A stretch of DNA of 14,921 nt from Candidatus Trichofilum aggregatum (GCA_016716885.1 JADJUV010000120.1:1-14921); one strand, 5' to 3'. Positions 1-10,928 are shown, counted from the first letter of the stretch. Notes: a model not told the origin generated them from the sequence alone. Numbers and translations: made by a program.

Positions 1-18
1 TTGAAAAGGCGGTAGCGT

Positions 19-24
19 TATAAT
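19..24 (+). promoter_or_regulatory. Possible -10 box (TATAAT)
   Basis: A perfect TATAAT lies 12 bases before the ATG at 37. Transcription would start around 31, so the mRNA would be almost leaderless, and no Shine-Dalgarno is visible before this ATG. The TTGAAA at 1-6 is only 12 bases upstream, too close for a standard -35 box; the true -35 may be degenerate. The same TATAAT-close-to-ATG arrangement recurs at 14901-14906. Confidence 0.35.
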
Positions 25-36
25 CCTCTCAACTTT

Positions 37-1061
37 ATGTCACGCAAACATAGAAATCAAGACGCACAATTACATCACAGTCACCTGAGGTCAACCGTTT
101 GGTTCTGGCTGTGGCTGGCTCTGTTGGGTTTAACCGCCTGCGGCCGCGATGAAAACACCACGCCGACTGTCCCCGTAACCACCGAAGGGGTTGCCCCCAC
201 CATCATCGTCACCGCCGCCAATCCCCCCGCCCTCACCGAACCCCTACCCACCGACCCACCAACGCCAGTACCCGCTACCCCCACCACGGCCCCTCTGGTT
301 GCCACCGTGAACGGGCATCCGATTTTGCTCTCTACGTTTGAGGCAGAACTGGCTCTTTACACCCCCCCGGCGAAGATTCGGTCTTGTACCGGGATGTGGT
401 GCTGGAACTGTTGATTAACCGAACGCTGATTGAGCTTGCGGCCGCGTCGTTCAATATCACCGTCACTCCTGAAATGGTAGACGCTCGCATCCTGGAAGCC
501 CAGCAGGCCGCTAACGCCACCGGCGGTGATACCGGCTACACTGACTGGCTGGCGGCTAACGGCTTAACCGAAGAATCGTTTCACACCCTGGTTTACCAGG
601 AGATGGTAGCCGGTCTCGTGGCTGAACAGGTCACCGCCAATGTACCTTTCACCGCGGAACACGTCCGCGCCCGTTACATCCACGTCAACGACCTGGCCGT
701 AGCCCAAGATATTCTGTTCCAAATGCAAAACGGTGGTGATTTTTACACCCTGGCTCAGCTTTACTCCGTGGACAGCGAAACGGCCCAGAATGGGGGCGAT
801 CTGGATTATTTCTCTCAGGGCACCTTACTCATCCCTGAAATTGAAACGGTGCCTTTTGCTCTGGAAATCGGCCAGACCAGTGAGATTATCACCGTGACCG
901 GCGCCGATGGGCAGGCCAGTTACTATCTGGTACAACTCATTGATCGTGATCCAACGCGACCGCTCGATGGTCGCCAACGAAATACATTGCTCGATCAAAC
1001 TTTTACCACCTGGTTACAACAACAACGTGACCAGGCCGATATTGTGTTATTACTGGAGTGA
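37..1061 (+). CDS. Peptidyl-prolyl isomerase lipoprotein, parvulin (PpiC/SurA) family, one frame break
   Basis: Probable extracytoplasmic foldase that catalyses cis-trans isomerisation of X-Pro bonds in exported proteins. Corrected length is about 341 aa. Residues 20-35 form a hydrophobic signal segment ending in the lipobox LTAC, so it should be a lipidated, surface-anchored protein. A Thr/Pro-rich linker follows (about 38-86). The segment VATVNGHPILLSTFEAEL (from about 88) matches the start of SurA/PrsA-type chaperone domains. The parvulin domain is at about 208-305 and carries the typical G-DF-LA--YS-D and NGGDLDYFSQG patterns. The reading frame breaks at the seven-C run 362-368; one added C joins ...LYTPP to GEDSVLYRDVV. 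The second part is otherwise open to TGA at 1059-1061. The gene at 1140 follows on the same strand. Family assignment is firm; the substrate is unknown. Confidence 0.85.
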
Positions 1062-1063
1062 CT

Positions 1064-1127
1064 GGTCATTGGTTGTTTGCAGTGGATCATTTGATCCCCC
1101 CTCTTTCCTGACAAATAACCAATAACC
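1064..1127 (+). repeat. Imperfect inverted repeat between two genes
   Basis: Arms 1064-1079 and 1112-1127 are complementary over 16 positions except one C/A mismatch and one G-U pair. The spacer contains a second dyad, GGATCA-TT-TGATCC (1084-1097). There is no T-run after the outer arm, so a classical intrinsic terminator is unlikely. It could stabilise the 3' end of the upstream mRNA or be a repeated palindrome. A small AACCC-AAA-GGGTT hairpin (1124-1136) follows directly before the next ATG. Confidence 0.5.
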
Positions 1128-1139
1128 CAAAGGGTTCCC

Positions 1140-1966
1140 ATGTCCCGATCAACTCGTTCTTCTCGCCAAGGATGTGGTATCAACATTTTCAACGTGCTGA
1201 CGATCTTTGTCCTGGGCGCGGCCGCGTTGTTGGCCCTGGGCGTCGTGGCGGTTATTGCCGTACCGGACCTGATCCCCGCCAGCGTGCGCGAATTGGTGGC
1301 AGTCCCGCCACACCAACCCCTGAACTCGCCCCCACCGTAGCCCAAATTGTGCAAATACCCACCGAAGCGCCTACCTTACCTGGTGATGTGAACGGTGGTC
1401 TCGCCTCCACCTGGACACCCATCCCCATCGTGACCGATTCATCGGGCATTGTTATTCAACCCACCAACACCCGGCGGCCCACGGCCATCCCTTCGGAAAC
1501 ACCCATCCTACCGACCAACACACCCACCTACACACCCACCAGCACACCCACCCCTACCCCCACCGAAGGGCCATCACCCACGCCCAGTAACACACCCTCT
1601 CCCTTCCTCTTCACCAAAGACACCCTCAGCCCCCTTTACCTGCGTAACGTGGCTAATAGCGCTGGTTGTAGCTGGTTAGGCATTGCGGGTGATGTGTTTG
1701 ATGTGGCCAAGAATCCGGTGGCTCCTGGTAGTTACGTGGTTCATATCTGGGACAGTGGCATTGATTCTCGGGTACAGGTCGGCAGTGCTCCTGCTTATGG
1801 CCCCTCTGGCTGGGAGCAATTTGTCTATGATCAACCGGTTGTCCGTAGCTACAACCTGCAACTGGAATCCGTGAACGGCACACCCGTTTCCCAGGTCTAT
1901 CGGGTCAACACCGCCGCCAGTTGCGATCAGAACCTTGTCTACTTCACCTTCCTGCAAAACCGGTAA
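1140..1966 (+). CDS. Membrane-anchored Thr/Pro-rich protein with a conserved-looking C-terminal domain, one frame break
   Basis: Function unknown. The corrected product is about 275 aa. A short basic N-terminus precedes one hydrophobic helix (about residues 16-41), read as an uncleaved signal anchor. Residues 55-155 are a low-complexity linker with repeated TPT/TPTP units, typical of an extended extracellular stalk. The last 115 residues form a compact domain with two cysteines (AGCSWLG and ASCDQN), a GDVFDVAKNPV segment, and the stretches SGWEQFVYD and NLVYFTFLQNR. I recall similar domains in surface proteins of Anaerolineae-like genomes, but cannot name a described family. The frame breaks at the CCC run 1304-1306; one added C joins RELVAVP to ATPTPELAPTVAQ. 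A strong terminator follows at 2033-2070. Confidence 0.72.
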
Positions 1967-2032
1967 CGCTCCGGCTGGCGGGCGGCGGCATCAGCCAGGA
2001 ATAACGTTTACCGGCGACTGCCCTTCTCTCCT

Positions 2033-2070
2033 AGACCTCTGGCGTTTACCCAATCGCCAGAGGTCTTTTT
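2033..2070 (+). terminator. Intrinsic terminator
   Basis: A perfect 12-bp stem, AGACCTCTGGCG (2033-2044) with CGCCAGAGGTCT (2055-2066), has a 10-base loop and is followed by TTTTTA. It ends transcription of the gene at 1140-1966. Confidence 0.9.
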
Positions 2071-2298
2071 ATTTCTAACCGTTTCCCAATGGCTTGCCCT
2101 CCGTCTCCCCTCTAAAATAAGCATGGGAGTCCCCTCAGGCTCACATCAACCATGTTCTCGTGCCCACCGCGGCCGCTTAAGTTCTCGGCTTTAGCGAATT
2201 TTGGGTCTACTTCTGAATGTGCACAGCCTTTCCAGGCTGTGTCTTCTCTAGTAAAACAAAATCGCCAAACGCCATCTAATTCCATCAAGAGGTAAATT
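2071..2298 (+). other. Upstream region of the amylopullulanase gene
   Basis: No convincing gene or promoter is seen. It holds one copy of the iterated octamer GCGGCCGC (2169-2176), an 8-bp hairpin CACAGCCT-TTCC-AGGCTGTG (2222-2241), and the ribosome-binding site AGAGGT just before the ATG at 2299. A 47-codon open frame (2152-2295) ends three bases before that ATG but has no ribosome-binding site. Confidence 0.4.
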
Positions 2299-5200
2299 AT
2301 GCGCCCCTCATTTTTCCGCCCTTACCCGCTATTGATAGCCCTGGTTGTGGTCCTGGGTTTGGCTCTGTTATTGGCCCGGCCCGTGTTCGCGGCCGCGGGC
2401 ATCTGGGAATCCTACATCGTCCTCAACGGCACGTTCTACGATGTCAACGCCGCCACCGGCAACCCCAACTTCCCCGGCCAAAACCTGGGCACATTCGTAT
2501 CCGGCTCCATCCCCCTCACCCTCAGCGGCGGCGAAGCCAAAACGTACAAAAACAGCGGCACGGACATCACCAGCGTCCGCCTGATGTATCGTATCTATCC
2601 TACCGGCAGTCCGTCAGGCAGTTTTACACCCGTGAATCTGCCCTGGTTGGCTGACTTGCCGACCCCTGGCGACCAACAATGGCAGACTACCTCTGCGGGT
2701 ATAGACCTGCTGAACAGCCTGAGTGATGGCAATTACACCCTGGAAATCTACTACGAAGCCAGCACCAATGGCGTCAATGCCCCAGCCACCATTTACGACA
2801 ACAATGGTGGGGCCAACTACACCGCCACCTTCACCGTGGCCTCGACCGTCACCCTCACCGATGCTCGTGCGCTGTGGCTGGAAACGGGCGTGATGGGTTG
2901 GAATGGGGCCAGTGGCAGTAGCTACCGCCTGCTCTATGACCCGGATGGCAATATTGTGCCTGCGGTCGCGGCCGCGACTCCCTGCACCTTCCCCCTCACC
3001 GTCCCCTGCTCCGTCACCCTCACCCAAGACAGCACCATCTCCGGCTACGTCAAAAACCCCAACGCCACCGGCCTCATCCGCCTCACCAACAGCCTGACCA
3101 ACGACCAGGCCAAAGAACTCCTGCGCGGCCAGATCGCCGTCGCCAGCTACGATGGCGGCGGTACGCTTACCCAGATCAGCGGCGTGCAAATCCAAAGCGT
3201 CCTCGATTACCTTTACGTGGACAACGGCACGGCCGAAAATGCGGCACTCGGTGTCACCTACAGCGGCGGCGCACCCACCATCAACGTTTGGGCACCCACC
3301 GCCCAATCCGTCAGTTTGCGCCGCTACGCCAACTCCAGCACCGCCACCTACACCACCCACACCCTCACCCGCGACGCCAACAGCGGTGTCTGGAGCGTGA
3401 CGGGGGATGTCTCCTGGGATCGGCAGTTTTACCTGCTGGATGTGGCCGTGTATGTGCGCAGTACCGGCACGATTGTCAACAACCTCGTCACCGATCCCTA
3501 CGCCATCAGCCTCTCCACCGACAGCCTGCGCTCCCAATTTGTCAACCTGAACGATGCCGACATCAAACCGGTGGGTTGGGATGGGCTGGTCAAACCGCCG
3601 CTTGCCAACTTTGAAGACATCACCATTTATGAGATGCACATCCGGGATTTCAGTATCAACGATGGCACGGTAGCCAATGCCCACCAGGGCACGTACACGG
3701 CGTTTACCTATGATGGCAATGTGCGGCCGCTATCCGATGGCATGGATCATCTCCTGCAACTCCAAGACGCGGGCCTCACCCATGTCCATCTTCTGCCCGC
3801 CTTCGACATCGCTTCCGTGCCCGAAGCCAGTGTGCCCCGCGATGTCTCCCCAAACCCCACCGGCTACGCCCGCGACTCCGACCAGCCGCAAAGCATCGTG
3901 GGCACAGGTCGGGCGACCGATGGCTTCAACTGGGGGTACGACCCGTTCCATTACGGCGTGCCCGAAGGCAGTTACAGCACCGATCCCAATGGCGTCCAGC
4001 GCATCCTGGAATTCCGGGAAATGGTGCAAGTTTTGAGCCAGAACGACCTGCGGGTGGTCATGGATGTGGTCTACAACCACACCGCCGCTTCCGGGCAGGG
4101 GGATAAATCGGTTTTGGATAAAGTCGTTCCCGGTTACTACCACCGTTATACGGCCACCGGTGCGCTCTACACCTCGTCCTGCTGTGACGACACCGCCAGC
4201 GAATACGCCATGTTCGAGAAGCTGATGGTGGACACCCTTACCCGCTTCGCCACCGATTACAAAATTGACGGCTTCCGCTTCGACCTGATGAACTTCCACA
4301 CCCGCCAGAACATGGTCAACGTACAAACCGCCCTCACCGCCGTTGACCCCGACATTTATCTCTATGGCGAAGGCTGGACGTTTGGTTCGGCGCAGGAGAA
4401 GGGGCTGACCAACTGCCCCTACTGCTTCGCCGACAAATACAACATGGGCGGCGCGGGCATCGGCCTGTTCAACGACGTTATCCGGGATGCGGCGCACGGG
4501 GGGTACAGCCAGGATTCGACACAAATTCGCCAGCAAGGGTTCATCAACGGCCTGAGTTACGATTGGAACGGCTACCTCTACGCCAACCGCTTCCAGATTG
4601 ATCTGCACAACAGCATGAATACGCTCCGCTCTGGTTTGCGGGCCAGTGGCACGGATTGGGCCGGGGCGGGCAACCCGTTTGCCGATGATCCGCAAGAGTC
4701 CATGCCCTACGTGTCCAAACATGACAACGAGACCTTGTTTGATCAAAACGCCTTCAAAATGCCGGTGGCTGTGACGATGGCCGAGCGGGTGCGGGCGCAA
4801 AACATGGGGCTGAGTATCGTGGGGCTTTCGCAGGGTGTGCCGTTCTTCCACATGGGGAGCGACATTTTGCGCTCCAAGTCGCTGGATCGCAACAGTTATG
4901 ATTCTGGGGACTGGTTTAACCGGGTGTTTTGGGATTACAGCAGTAACAATTTTGGCATGGGGTTGCCGCCGGCCTGGGATAACAGCGGCCGCTGGCCCAT
5001 CATGTCCCCCTTGTTGACGAACACCGCCCTGGACCCGGCCACGAGTGATATACAGTTCGCGGCCGCGCACCTGCGTGAAACCCTCCGCCTGCGCCAAAGC
5101 TCACCCCTCTTCCGCCTGACGACGATGGCCGAAGTCAACAGCCAGGTCTCCTTCTACAACGGGAGCAACGCCCAGGACGCCCTCATCGTCATGGGGCTGG

Positions 5201-8200
5201 CCGATAGCGGCGCGGTAGACCTCGACCCCAGCTACGAAACGATTCTCGTCTTCTTCAACGCCAACAAAATCTCCCAGGCCATCGCCATCAGCGGCGCGAC
5301 CGGCTTCAGCCTGCACCCGCTCCACACGGATGGCGTGGATGATGACCCGGTGATTACCGGCGGAGCCAGCTTCAACCCGGCCACCAGCACCTTTACCATT
5401 CCCGCCCGCACGACCGCCGTGTTTGTCTCGACGAGCCTCATCACCAGCCCCAGCACCCTGGATTGGGTGGGCCTCATGTGGCCGCGTGGTGGGGTGGTGA
5501 CGGGGGTGACGGAGGGCGCGGCCGCGTCCAACTTCGATGTCTACGTCCAGGTATACGAGGCGGGGGTTACACCTGGGGGCGGCCAGGGTGCAGGCATAGA
5601 CTGTTTCCTGCACTGGGGTGAGTACGGCTCGGCCTGGAGCGACCTGCCGATGAGCTACAACACCAGCATCGGCAACAACGACGAATACCGGGCCACCATT
5701 CCCCAGGCCACGCTGAACGGACTGACGCCGGGAACCATCGGCTTCACCAGTTACTGCAAAAAGAGTAGCGAGGCGGGCGTCTTGTGGAAAACGGACAGCT
5801 ACGACATCAACAGCAACCCCGCCGATGACGACCAGGGGGATGGTCTCATCACCATCATTCCGGCTACCACCCTCTATCCGGCTCCGGCGGGTGGGGTGTT
5901 TGTCCACCTGTTTGAGTGGCCCTGGTCGGATGTGGCCAAGGAATGTACCTTCCTGGCCGAGAAAGGATTCACGGCGGTGCAGGTCTCCCGCCCAACGAAC
6001 ACCTGGTTCCCATCGCCGACCAGGGTGGACAGCCCGCCAGCGACTTCCCCTGGTGGGCGCGGTATCAGCCCGTTACCCACCTCACCACCGCCCTCACCAG
6101 CCGCAGTGGCACACTGACTGATTTCCAGGCGATGGTGACAGCCTGTAACGCGCCGGGGTAGATGTGTACGTGGATGCGGTCATCAACCACATGGCCTACG
6201 AGGAAGTGGGCGCACCAGCAGGCACGGCCGGAACCAGTTACGACAACGGCTTCCCCAACCCGGCGACCCGGTTCTATGGCACACAGTACGCGGCGGATGA
6301 TTTCCACGCCGATTGCAGTATCACCAGCTACGCCGACCGCAATCAGGTGCAACGGTGTAAGTTGTCCGGTCTGCCCGACCTGGATACGGGTTCGGCCTAT
6401 GTCCAGGGGCAGATTACGGCCTATTTGCAGGCCCTGTTAAACATGGGCGTCAGCGGTTTTCGGATAGATGCGTCGAAACATATCGCGGCCGCAGACCTCG
6501 CCGCCATCGTCACCCCCTTAACCTTGCCGGGTGGGGGTAGCCCGTTCATCTACCACGAAGTGATTGACACCGACACCAGCGAGCGGGTGCGCGATTGGGA
6601 ATACACGCCCTACGGGGCCGTCTCCGAGTTTGAGTACAGCATCACGGCCATCGGCACGAAGTTCAACTGTGCGGGCAACATCAGCGATTTACAGAACGTG
6701 CCCGGTTATACCAACATGATGGCGAGCCAATTTGCCGTCGTCTTCAGCGACAACCACGACAATCAGCGCGGGCACGGGCCGGGCGGGGGGTGTATCGTGG
6801 ATCACCGGGATGGTCGGGTGCATTGGCTGGCGAACATCTTCACCCTGGCCTATCCGTATGGCTACCCCATGCTCACCTCCAGCTACTACTGGACAACCGA
6901 CCCCAACAGTCAGGCCGGGGACAGCCTCGGCCCGCCCAGCACCAACGATGGCGGCACAACCTGGGGGCCGGGTCTGGGGGCGGTCACCCGCCCGGTTTAT
7001 AACGTGGGGCAGACGGCAGGCGACATCCCGGCCAACTGTTCAACGGCTTATCCCAATGATGTGCTGAATAGCAATAACCTCGGCCAATGGGTGTGCGAAC
7101 ATCGCCATGATGCGCTGGCGAACATGGTGCAGTTCCGCGATGTGACCGCCGGGCAGAGTGTCACCAACTGGCAAAACATCGGCGGCGCACCCAGCAACCA
7201 TATCGCCTTTGGCCTGGGCAGTGTGGGGTTTGTGGCGATTAACCGCACCGGTTCCAATGCCACGACCACTTACGTCACCAGTATGCCCGATGGGGTTTAC
7301 TGTGATGTGATCAGCGGTCAGCGCACGGCGGATGGGTCGGCCTGTACCGGTGGTACGGTGACGGTGAGTGGCGGTCAGATTGTCGGTTACACGTTGAACG
7401 CCATGAGTGCCTTGGCCATTCACAGCCAATCGTTGACGGGTGCGCCCCAGTTGAGTGCCAGCCAGGGGTTCAACCTGTCGCGCAATGGCAGTAATACCGT
7501 CGCGGCCGCGCTCCTGACCCATGATGGGCAGTTTGTGGCCGGGCAGACGGTCAACTTTGCCGTGATCAGTGGCCTGGGTGGGGTGAGTAGTCCGGGGGTT
7601 GTGACCAATGGCAGTGGTGCGGCCAATGTCACCTACACCGCCCCGAATACGGTCACGATTGCCATTGTGCGGACCAGCTACGCGGCCGCGAACGGGCAAA
7701 CTTACGAAGCCCTGACCGCCGTGTACGTGGGCTACCGGGCCGATGTGACCGATTTGTATGTGGGGCGGCTGGGGGGCACGGTCAGCCTGGGTGGAGTGAT
7801 CACCGCCACCAAGACAGGCGTGGCTACGCCGTTGTTGACGTTGGCTGTTTTTGATAGCAACCCGCAGGATAACCAGGCAGGGGGAAGTGAAAAGTCACCG
7901 TTTGTGGATGTGCATTTGCCCGATGAGACGGGTGTCACCTCGTTGGCCGTAGAAATTGCCTGTTCGACGCCTTGCAACGGGCTGGATACGGTGTGGTGGG
8001 GGAATCCGGTGACGGGGGTATGGACGGCGGTGAGCAATGCCGGGGTTAATTTCCCCGGTGGCCGGGTGACGTTTACGCTCAATGGCAGTAGCACCCCCAG
8101 CCTGAGCCAGTTGGACGGGACGCCGTTTGTGGTGAGTAACGTTACACCGACGGCGATTGTGATGAAGGGGATGACCGCGGCCGCGACGCCCATCTTCTGG

Positions 8201-8266
8201 CCCATTTTGTTCTTACTCCTGGTCGGGGCCGTTACGCTGTTGTTTCTGCGCCGGGCTCTTCTTTCG
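2299..8266 (+). CDS. Surface-anchored amylopullulanase: pullulanase-type GH13 fused to GH13 alpha-amylase; two frame breaks, 3' end lost
   Basis: Secreted enzyme expected to hydrolyse alpha-1,6 and alpha-1,4 bonds of starch, glycogen or pullulan. Order in the corrected protein: signal peptide (1-31); N-terminal beta domain (about 32-190); pullulanase N2-like domain (about 195-300); CBM48-like domain (about 315-400, NVWAPTAQSVSLRRY); first GH13 catalytic domain with FNWGYDP (543-549), VMDVVYNH (587-594), GFRFDLM (nucleophile D662), YGEGW (acid E691) and KHDNE (D809); beta-sandwich (about 1055-1190); second GH13 domain from about 1198 with VYVDAVINH (D1293), GFRIDASKH (D1391), YHEVID (E1421) and DNHDNQRGHG (D1488), as in animal and Streptomyces alpha-amylases; Ig-like domain (about 1716-1820); another beta domain; transmembrane helix ending LFLRR (about 1963-1985). 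Frame breaks at CCC 5987-5989 and GGGG 6155-6158 are each cured by one added base, restoring VSPPNEH and APGVDVYVD. The stop codon is hidden in the homopolymer block. Confidence 0.92.
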
Positions 8267-8952
<686 letters not shown>

Positions 8953-9135
8953 ATTAACCAGAGGTCGGTATTCATCCTTTCCTTTCTAAAATCCGCTGAT
9001 GTCATTGAGGATCGAACGTGCGGTTATCTGGGAGCTGAAAGATTAAATAACTTGATTAAAAACACATTGCTGTGGCCGGTCTCCTGACCGTGCCACTTTC
9101 AGCGAACAAGTTATTTAATTCCCATTCCTTAGAGT
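8953..9135 (+). other. Intergenic region with crossing inverted repeats
   Basis: No gene is seen. GCTGAAAG (9034-9041) is complementary to CTTTCAGC (9096-9103), and ATTAAATAACTTG (9042-9054) to CAAGTTATTTAAT (9107-9119). The two pairings cross, as in a pseudoknot. Between them is a hairpin with stem GTGGCCGGTC/GACCG-T-GCCAC (9072-9096), loop TCCT and one bulged T. It could be a folded RNA element in the 3' region of the amylopullulanase transcript, or the remnant of a small palindromic repeat. No known RNA family is recognised. Confidence 0.45.
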
Positions 9136-9164
9136 TAGACAAGATCGCCAACTGAAGTCATAAT
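9136..9164 (+). promoter_or_regulatory. Candidate promoter of the CapA-family gene
   Basis: TAGACA (9136-9141) and CATAAT (9159-9164) each match five of six sigma-70 consensus bases and are 17 bases apart. The predicted start is near 9171, inside the 5' arm of the hairpin 9165-9213. An mRNA from here would lack most of the arm that otherwise masks the ribosome-binding site. Confidence 0.5.
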
Positions 9165-9221
9165 CTCCCGCCGATGACGCCCTTCCCATAACCAGGATCG
9201 TCATTGGCGGGAGGTTTTTTT
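9165..9221 (+). terminator. Intrinsic terminator overlapping the ribosome-binding site of the next gene
   Basis: CTCCCGCCGATGACG (9165-9179) pairs with CGTCATTGGCGGGAG (9199-9213) over 15 positions with one G-T pair, followed by seven T (9215-9221). The 3' arm contains GGGAGG (9209-9214), a near-perfect Shine-Dalgarno seven bases before the ATG at 9222. The hairpin should end transcripts coming from the amylopullulanase gene and mask this site in any read-through RNA. Confidence 0.85.
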
Positions 9222-10828
9222 ATGCGCTGGTTGTTACTTTTGGCGATGGGTCTGGTGGTTGCTTTGGCGGGTTGTCAGACGAGGAATGCGGCCGCGAATC
9301 CTACCCCCATTCCAGTCACGCCATCACCACTGTCCCTGGTCGCAACAAATACCACGCTCCCCCGACACCGGAACCGGCCACCTTCACCCCCATTCCTACA
9401 GCAATGGCCACCAGCACCCTGTCACCGCTTACGACGCCTCTGCCCATTGTGCGCGTGGCTCTGCCTACCACCTGGGCCGCCCTCGAACCGTTCATCCTGG
9501 CGGATAACAGTACCAACACCCAATTCCAATGGGCCATCACTGTGACCGACGCCCCCGAAGCGGTTAATCCCCATCTGAATCTGATTCCGGGGGAGTTTGA
9601 TGTCCCGATTGGCACGATTCCTCTGGCCTTAGCCATCCCGTTCACCCACCCCTGGGAAGCGGTGGATGGGGCGACGGCACAAAACATCCTGACCAACGGT
9701 CATGAACTGGCCCAGGTCATTCCCTGGCGGGATTTAACGGTGCAAATGAAGGCATTGCGCGTCGATGGCCTCATGCCACCCGATGAAGGCTACCCGTTGC
9801 AACAGACCTGGAGCGTGATTGCGGTGGATGGGTATGAACCGGCGGCCGAACAGTTGGCGAACCTGTTGCGGCCGCATTTCCCCCCCGAACCCACTGTCCA
9901 TTTAGCCGCCGTAGGGGACCTCATGCTCGCCCGCACCCTGGGTAACTACCTCGCCGAAGGCATTCTCGACTTTCCGTTCCGTTACCTGCCCGAATATCTA
10001 TCCACGCCCGATTACACCGTTGGCAATCTGGAAACCTCATTGGGCGACATCGGCACACCGGCGCCCAAAGCGTATCCGTTCCAATCGCCAGTGCAGTCGG
10101 CCGAGGCGTTGGCGTTGGCCGGGTTTGATCTGGTCTCTCTGGCGAACAATCACGCCATGGATTACGGGCCGGATGCCCTTTTGCAGGGAATGGGGCTACT
10201 GGCTGAGGCGGGGGTGGCGACGGTGGGGGCGGGGGCCAACGACGCGGCCGCGCACACGCCCCATATCGTGCAGGTCAACGGCATCACCCTGGCCTTCCTC
10301 GGTTATGTCCATGTGCCGATTGAGGCCAGCAGTGCCTTTGATGTGGAAACGTGGAACGCTACCGAAGCGGCTCCCGGCCTGGCCTGGGGCTACCCGGAAC
10401 GGATCAGAGCGGATGTTGCGGCCGCGCTCCCTCTGGCCGATCAGGTCATTGTCATTTTGCACAGTGGCTTTGAGTACATTGAAGAACCGAGCGAACCCCA
10501 GATTGCGGCCGCGCATGCCGCTATCGAAGCCGGAGCCACATTGGTTATCGGCCACCACGCCCACATTTTGCAGGGCATCGAATATTATCAGAGCGGGGTG
10601 ATCATTTATGGGCTGGGCAACTTCGCCTTTAACATTGAGGGGCCACCCGAAACAGCCATTGCCAATATCTGGTTAGACAAAGAGGGGGTTCACCAACTGG
10701 AAATCGTCCCCGTAATGGTCACAGAGACCGGCCAGCCCCGTTTAGCTGACCAGTTTGAGGGTGAGGCCATTTTGCGCCGGGTTTACTTTCTGACGACGAT
10801 TCTCAACCCAGTCAAACCGGGCAATTAG
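9222..10828 (+). CDS. CapA-family (PgsA-like, metallophosphatase-fold) lipoprotein, one frame break
   Basis: Corrected length is about 535 aa. The first 18 residues are a lipoprotein signal with lipobox LAGC, so the protein should sit on the outer face of the membrane. A Thr/Pro-rich linker leads to an N-terminal module (about 85-220) that I do not recognise with certainty. The CapA domain covers about 228-520, with GDLMLAR (D233), NLE (E271), SLANNHAMD (H311, D314), HSGFEY (H414), GHHAH (444-448) and YGLGNF, the expected metal-site motifs. CapA/PgsA proteins take part in poly-gamma-glutamate synthesis or export in Bacillus, but many homologues are uncharacterised and no capB/capC partners are nearby. 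The start is fixed by GGGAGG at 9209-9214. The frame breaks at the five-C run 9359-9363; one added C joins NTTLP to PTPEPATFTP. Four GCGGCCGC octamers after the frame break and one before it lie in this gene. Confidence 0.85.
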
Positions 10829-10831
10829 CCG

Positions 10832-10851
10832 TTCGGACGCTTTTCGGACGC
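10832..10851 (+). promoter_or_regulatory. Direct repeat, possible operator
   Basis: TTCGGACGC occurs at 10832-10840 and 10843-10851, 11 bases apart, about one helical turn. It lies just after the CapA-family stop and 78 bases before the next gene. Spacing on one face of the helix would suit a DNA-binding protein; chance duplication is also possible. Confidence 0.25.
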
Positions 10852-10928
10852 CGGGCGTATATGCTCCATGACGTGTTTGGTTCCGGCTCCATGAGAGCCT
10901 GTTCACTCAAATAAGGAGAGATGAAGCC

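Noticed and set aside
1..24. TTGAAA (1-6) as the -35 partner of TATAAT (19-24)
   Set aside because: The 12-base spacing is too short for a sigma-70 promoter.
2614..5907. Antisense open frames of 356, 455 and 268 codons within the amylopullulanase gene
   Set aside because: They mirror a strong, motif-verified gene on the plus strand; such shadows are expected from GC-rich third codon positions, and they have no ribosome-binding sites or recognisable domains.
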